64,000 bases of DNA, from contig JAGRJY010000160.1 of assembly GCA_020442465.1 (NCBI GenBank), forward strand, positions 124,001 to 188,000, read 5' to 3'. How positions within the stretch are numbered: position 1 is the first letter of the stretch; each line of letters starts with the position of its first letter. Positions 63,277 to 64,000 of this stretch are shown one piece after another. The position numbers and the translations under genes are program-made. The notes under the pieces were generated by a model. That model was not told the DNA's origin, ran no database searches, and was given only the letters and a program-made list of their open reading frames with translations. This DNA comes from Lysobacterales bacterium (GTDB taxonomy: Bacteria; Pseudomonadota; Gammaproteobacteria; Xanthomonadales; Xanthomonadaceae).

Positions 63277-64000
63277 GTGGATAGCGCTCCGACGCACCCG
63301 GCGATGCGTCGCTTGCCCGGCCGCTTGCTGCGGTGGGGGTGGTGGCTGTTTGTCCTCGGCTGGGCCAGCGCGATGGCGCAGCCGGTGCGACCGATCGACG
63401 GCTACTACCGAGAGTCCTGGTCGCAGCGCGACGGGCTTCCACACAGTCTGATCAACGCGATCGCGCAGACGCCCGACGGCTACCTGTGGCTGGCTACCTG
63501 GGAGGGGGCCGCACGCTACAACGGACGCGAGTTCGTCGTGTTCGACCGCGAGAGCGTGGCCGAGATGTCCGACCACGGATTTCGTGCGATGACCGTTTCA
63601 CGCGACGGTTCGCTTTGGGTCGGCGCCTCGCGGGGCGGCGTCATGCGCATGCATGACGGTGTCTGGACGCGACTCGATCGCGAGGACGGGCTCGCCCAGG
63701 ACGAAATCATGGCGCTCGGCGAAGGCCCGGGCGACGTGATGTGGGTCGCCTACGAAAGCGCGGGCGTGGGGGCGGTGGCGCCCGATGGCTCGATTCGCCA
63801 CTTCAACCGCGACGACGGCCTGCCCAGCGACGTGATGTACGCGCTTGCCGTCGACCAGACCGGACGGATCTGGCTGGGCACGGCCGAAGGGCTCGGCTAC
63901 ATCGACGCCGAGGGTCGAGCCGGCACGCTCAAGTTGTCTGCCGATGATTCCCGGCACTCGGTCTACAGCGTGCACGCGGCGCCGGGCTGGCCGCTGCTGC
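63277..64000 (+). CDS. Two-component-type beta-propeller sensor, N-terminal part only
   Basis: Truncated by the window edge after 241 codons. A signal peptide (WWLFVLGWASAMAQ) is followed by Reg_prop propeller blades: GLPHSLINAIAQTPDGYLWLAT, then GLAQDEIMALGEGPGDVMWVAY and GLPSDVMYALAVDQTGRIWLGT. In full-length relatives a Y_Y_Y domain, one TM helix and a GGDEF or histidine kinase output follow; which one applies here cannot be seen. The GTG at 63277 is chosen over ATG 63304, but both fit. Confidence 0.85.
   Translation, partial: MDSAPTHPAMRRLPGRLLRWGWWLFVLGWASAMAQPVRPIDGYYRESWSQRDGLPHSLINAIAQTPDGYLWLATWEGAARYNGREFVVFDRESVAEMSDHGFRAMTVSRDGSLWVGASRGGVMRMHDGVWTRLDREDGLAQDEIMALGEGPGDVMWVAYESAGVGAVAPDGSIRHFNRDDGLPSDVMYALAVDQTGRIWLGTAEGLGYIDAEGRAGTLKLSADDSRHSVYSVHAAPGWPLL

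Overview
The window is a GC-rich bacterial chromosome segment, almost fully coding, from a gammaproteobacterium. The gene content fits the Xanthomonadales/Lysobacterales best. The clues are a DksA with a very long Ala/Lys tail and a two-cysteine finger, a beta-propeller sensor gene at the right edge, a rhodanese-ThiF fusion, a serC-pheA-hisC-aroA-cmk-rpsA-ihfB supraoperon, and PHA-granule and fatty-alcohol genes. The taxonomic call is inference. I saw no rRNA, tRNA, CRISPR array, insertion sequence or prophage. Nearly all genes have clear housekeeping or envelope families.

Layout. 1-4 kb: a membrane GGDEF sensor cut by the window edge, a periplasmic cupredoxin that overlaps it, and an HD-GYP response regulator, all on the minus strand (c-di-GMP signalling). 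4-12 kb: mfd, a GNAT acetyltransferase, a YjbR protein, a VOC protein, a Slp-type lipoprotein, rlmJ, an M23 peptidase and yidD. 12-13 kb: dksA with a histone-like tail, ending in a strong bidirectional terminator. 13-21 kb: a lipid and storage neighbourhood with a TetR regulator, acyl-CoA-binding protein, a two-domain fatty acyl-CoA reductase, a phasin, a patatin, an uncharacterised protein, a PHA-system protein and an FHA protein. 21-23 kb: msrP-msrQ.

23-37 kb is one long plus-strand run. serC, a serA-type dehydrogenase, pheA, hisC and aroA supply serine and aromatic or histidine precursors. cmk, rpsA and ihfB follow, then lapA-lapB (LPS control), a WbpL-like transferase, a WbpM-like dehydratase and galU (surface glycan). 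37-44 kb: an FAD amine oxidoreductase, a DDAH-like hydrolase, and a minus-strand fatty-acid operon psrA-like/fadB-like/fadA-like with a PsrA-type palindrome at its head. 44-51 kb: ndk, rlmN, pilF, rodZ, yfgM, bamB and der. 51-57 kb: the rhodanese-ThiF protein, folD, and a four-gene TRAP transporter with a TatT lipoprotein (TPAT type). 57-64 kb: an LTA-synthase-like sulfatase, guaB, guaA, tadA, orn and the start of a propeller sensor.

No single wholly new system is demonstrable from sequence alone. The best leads are (i) the fatty-alcohol/PHA storage block with basic-tailed granule proteins and an unknown conserved protein, (ii) the DksA chimera, (iii) the TPAT transporter, and (iv) structured leaders upstream of ndk and rpsA.
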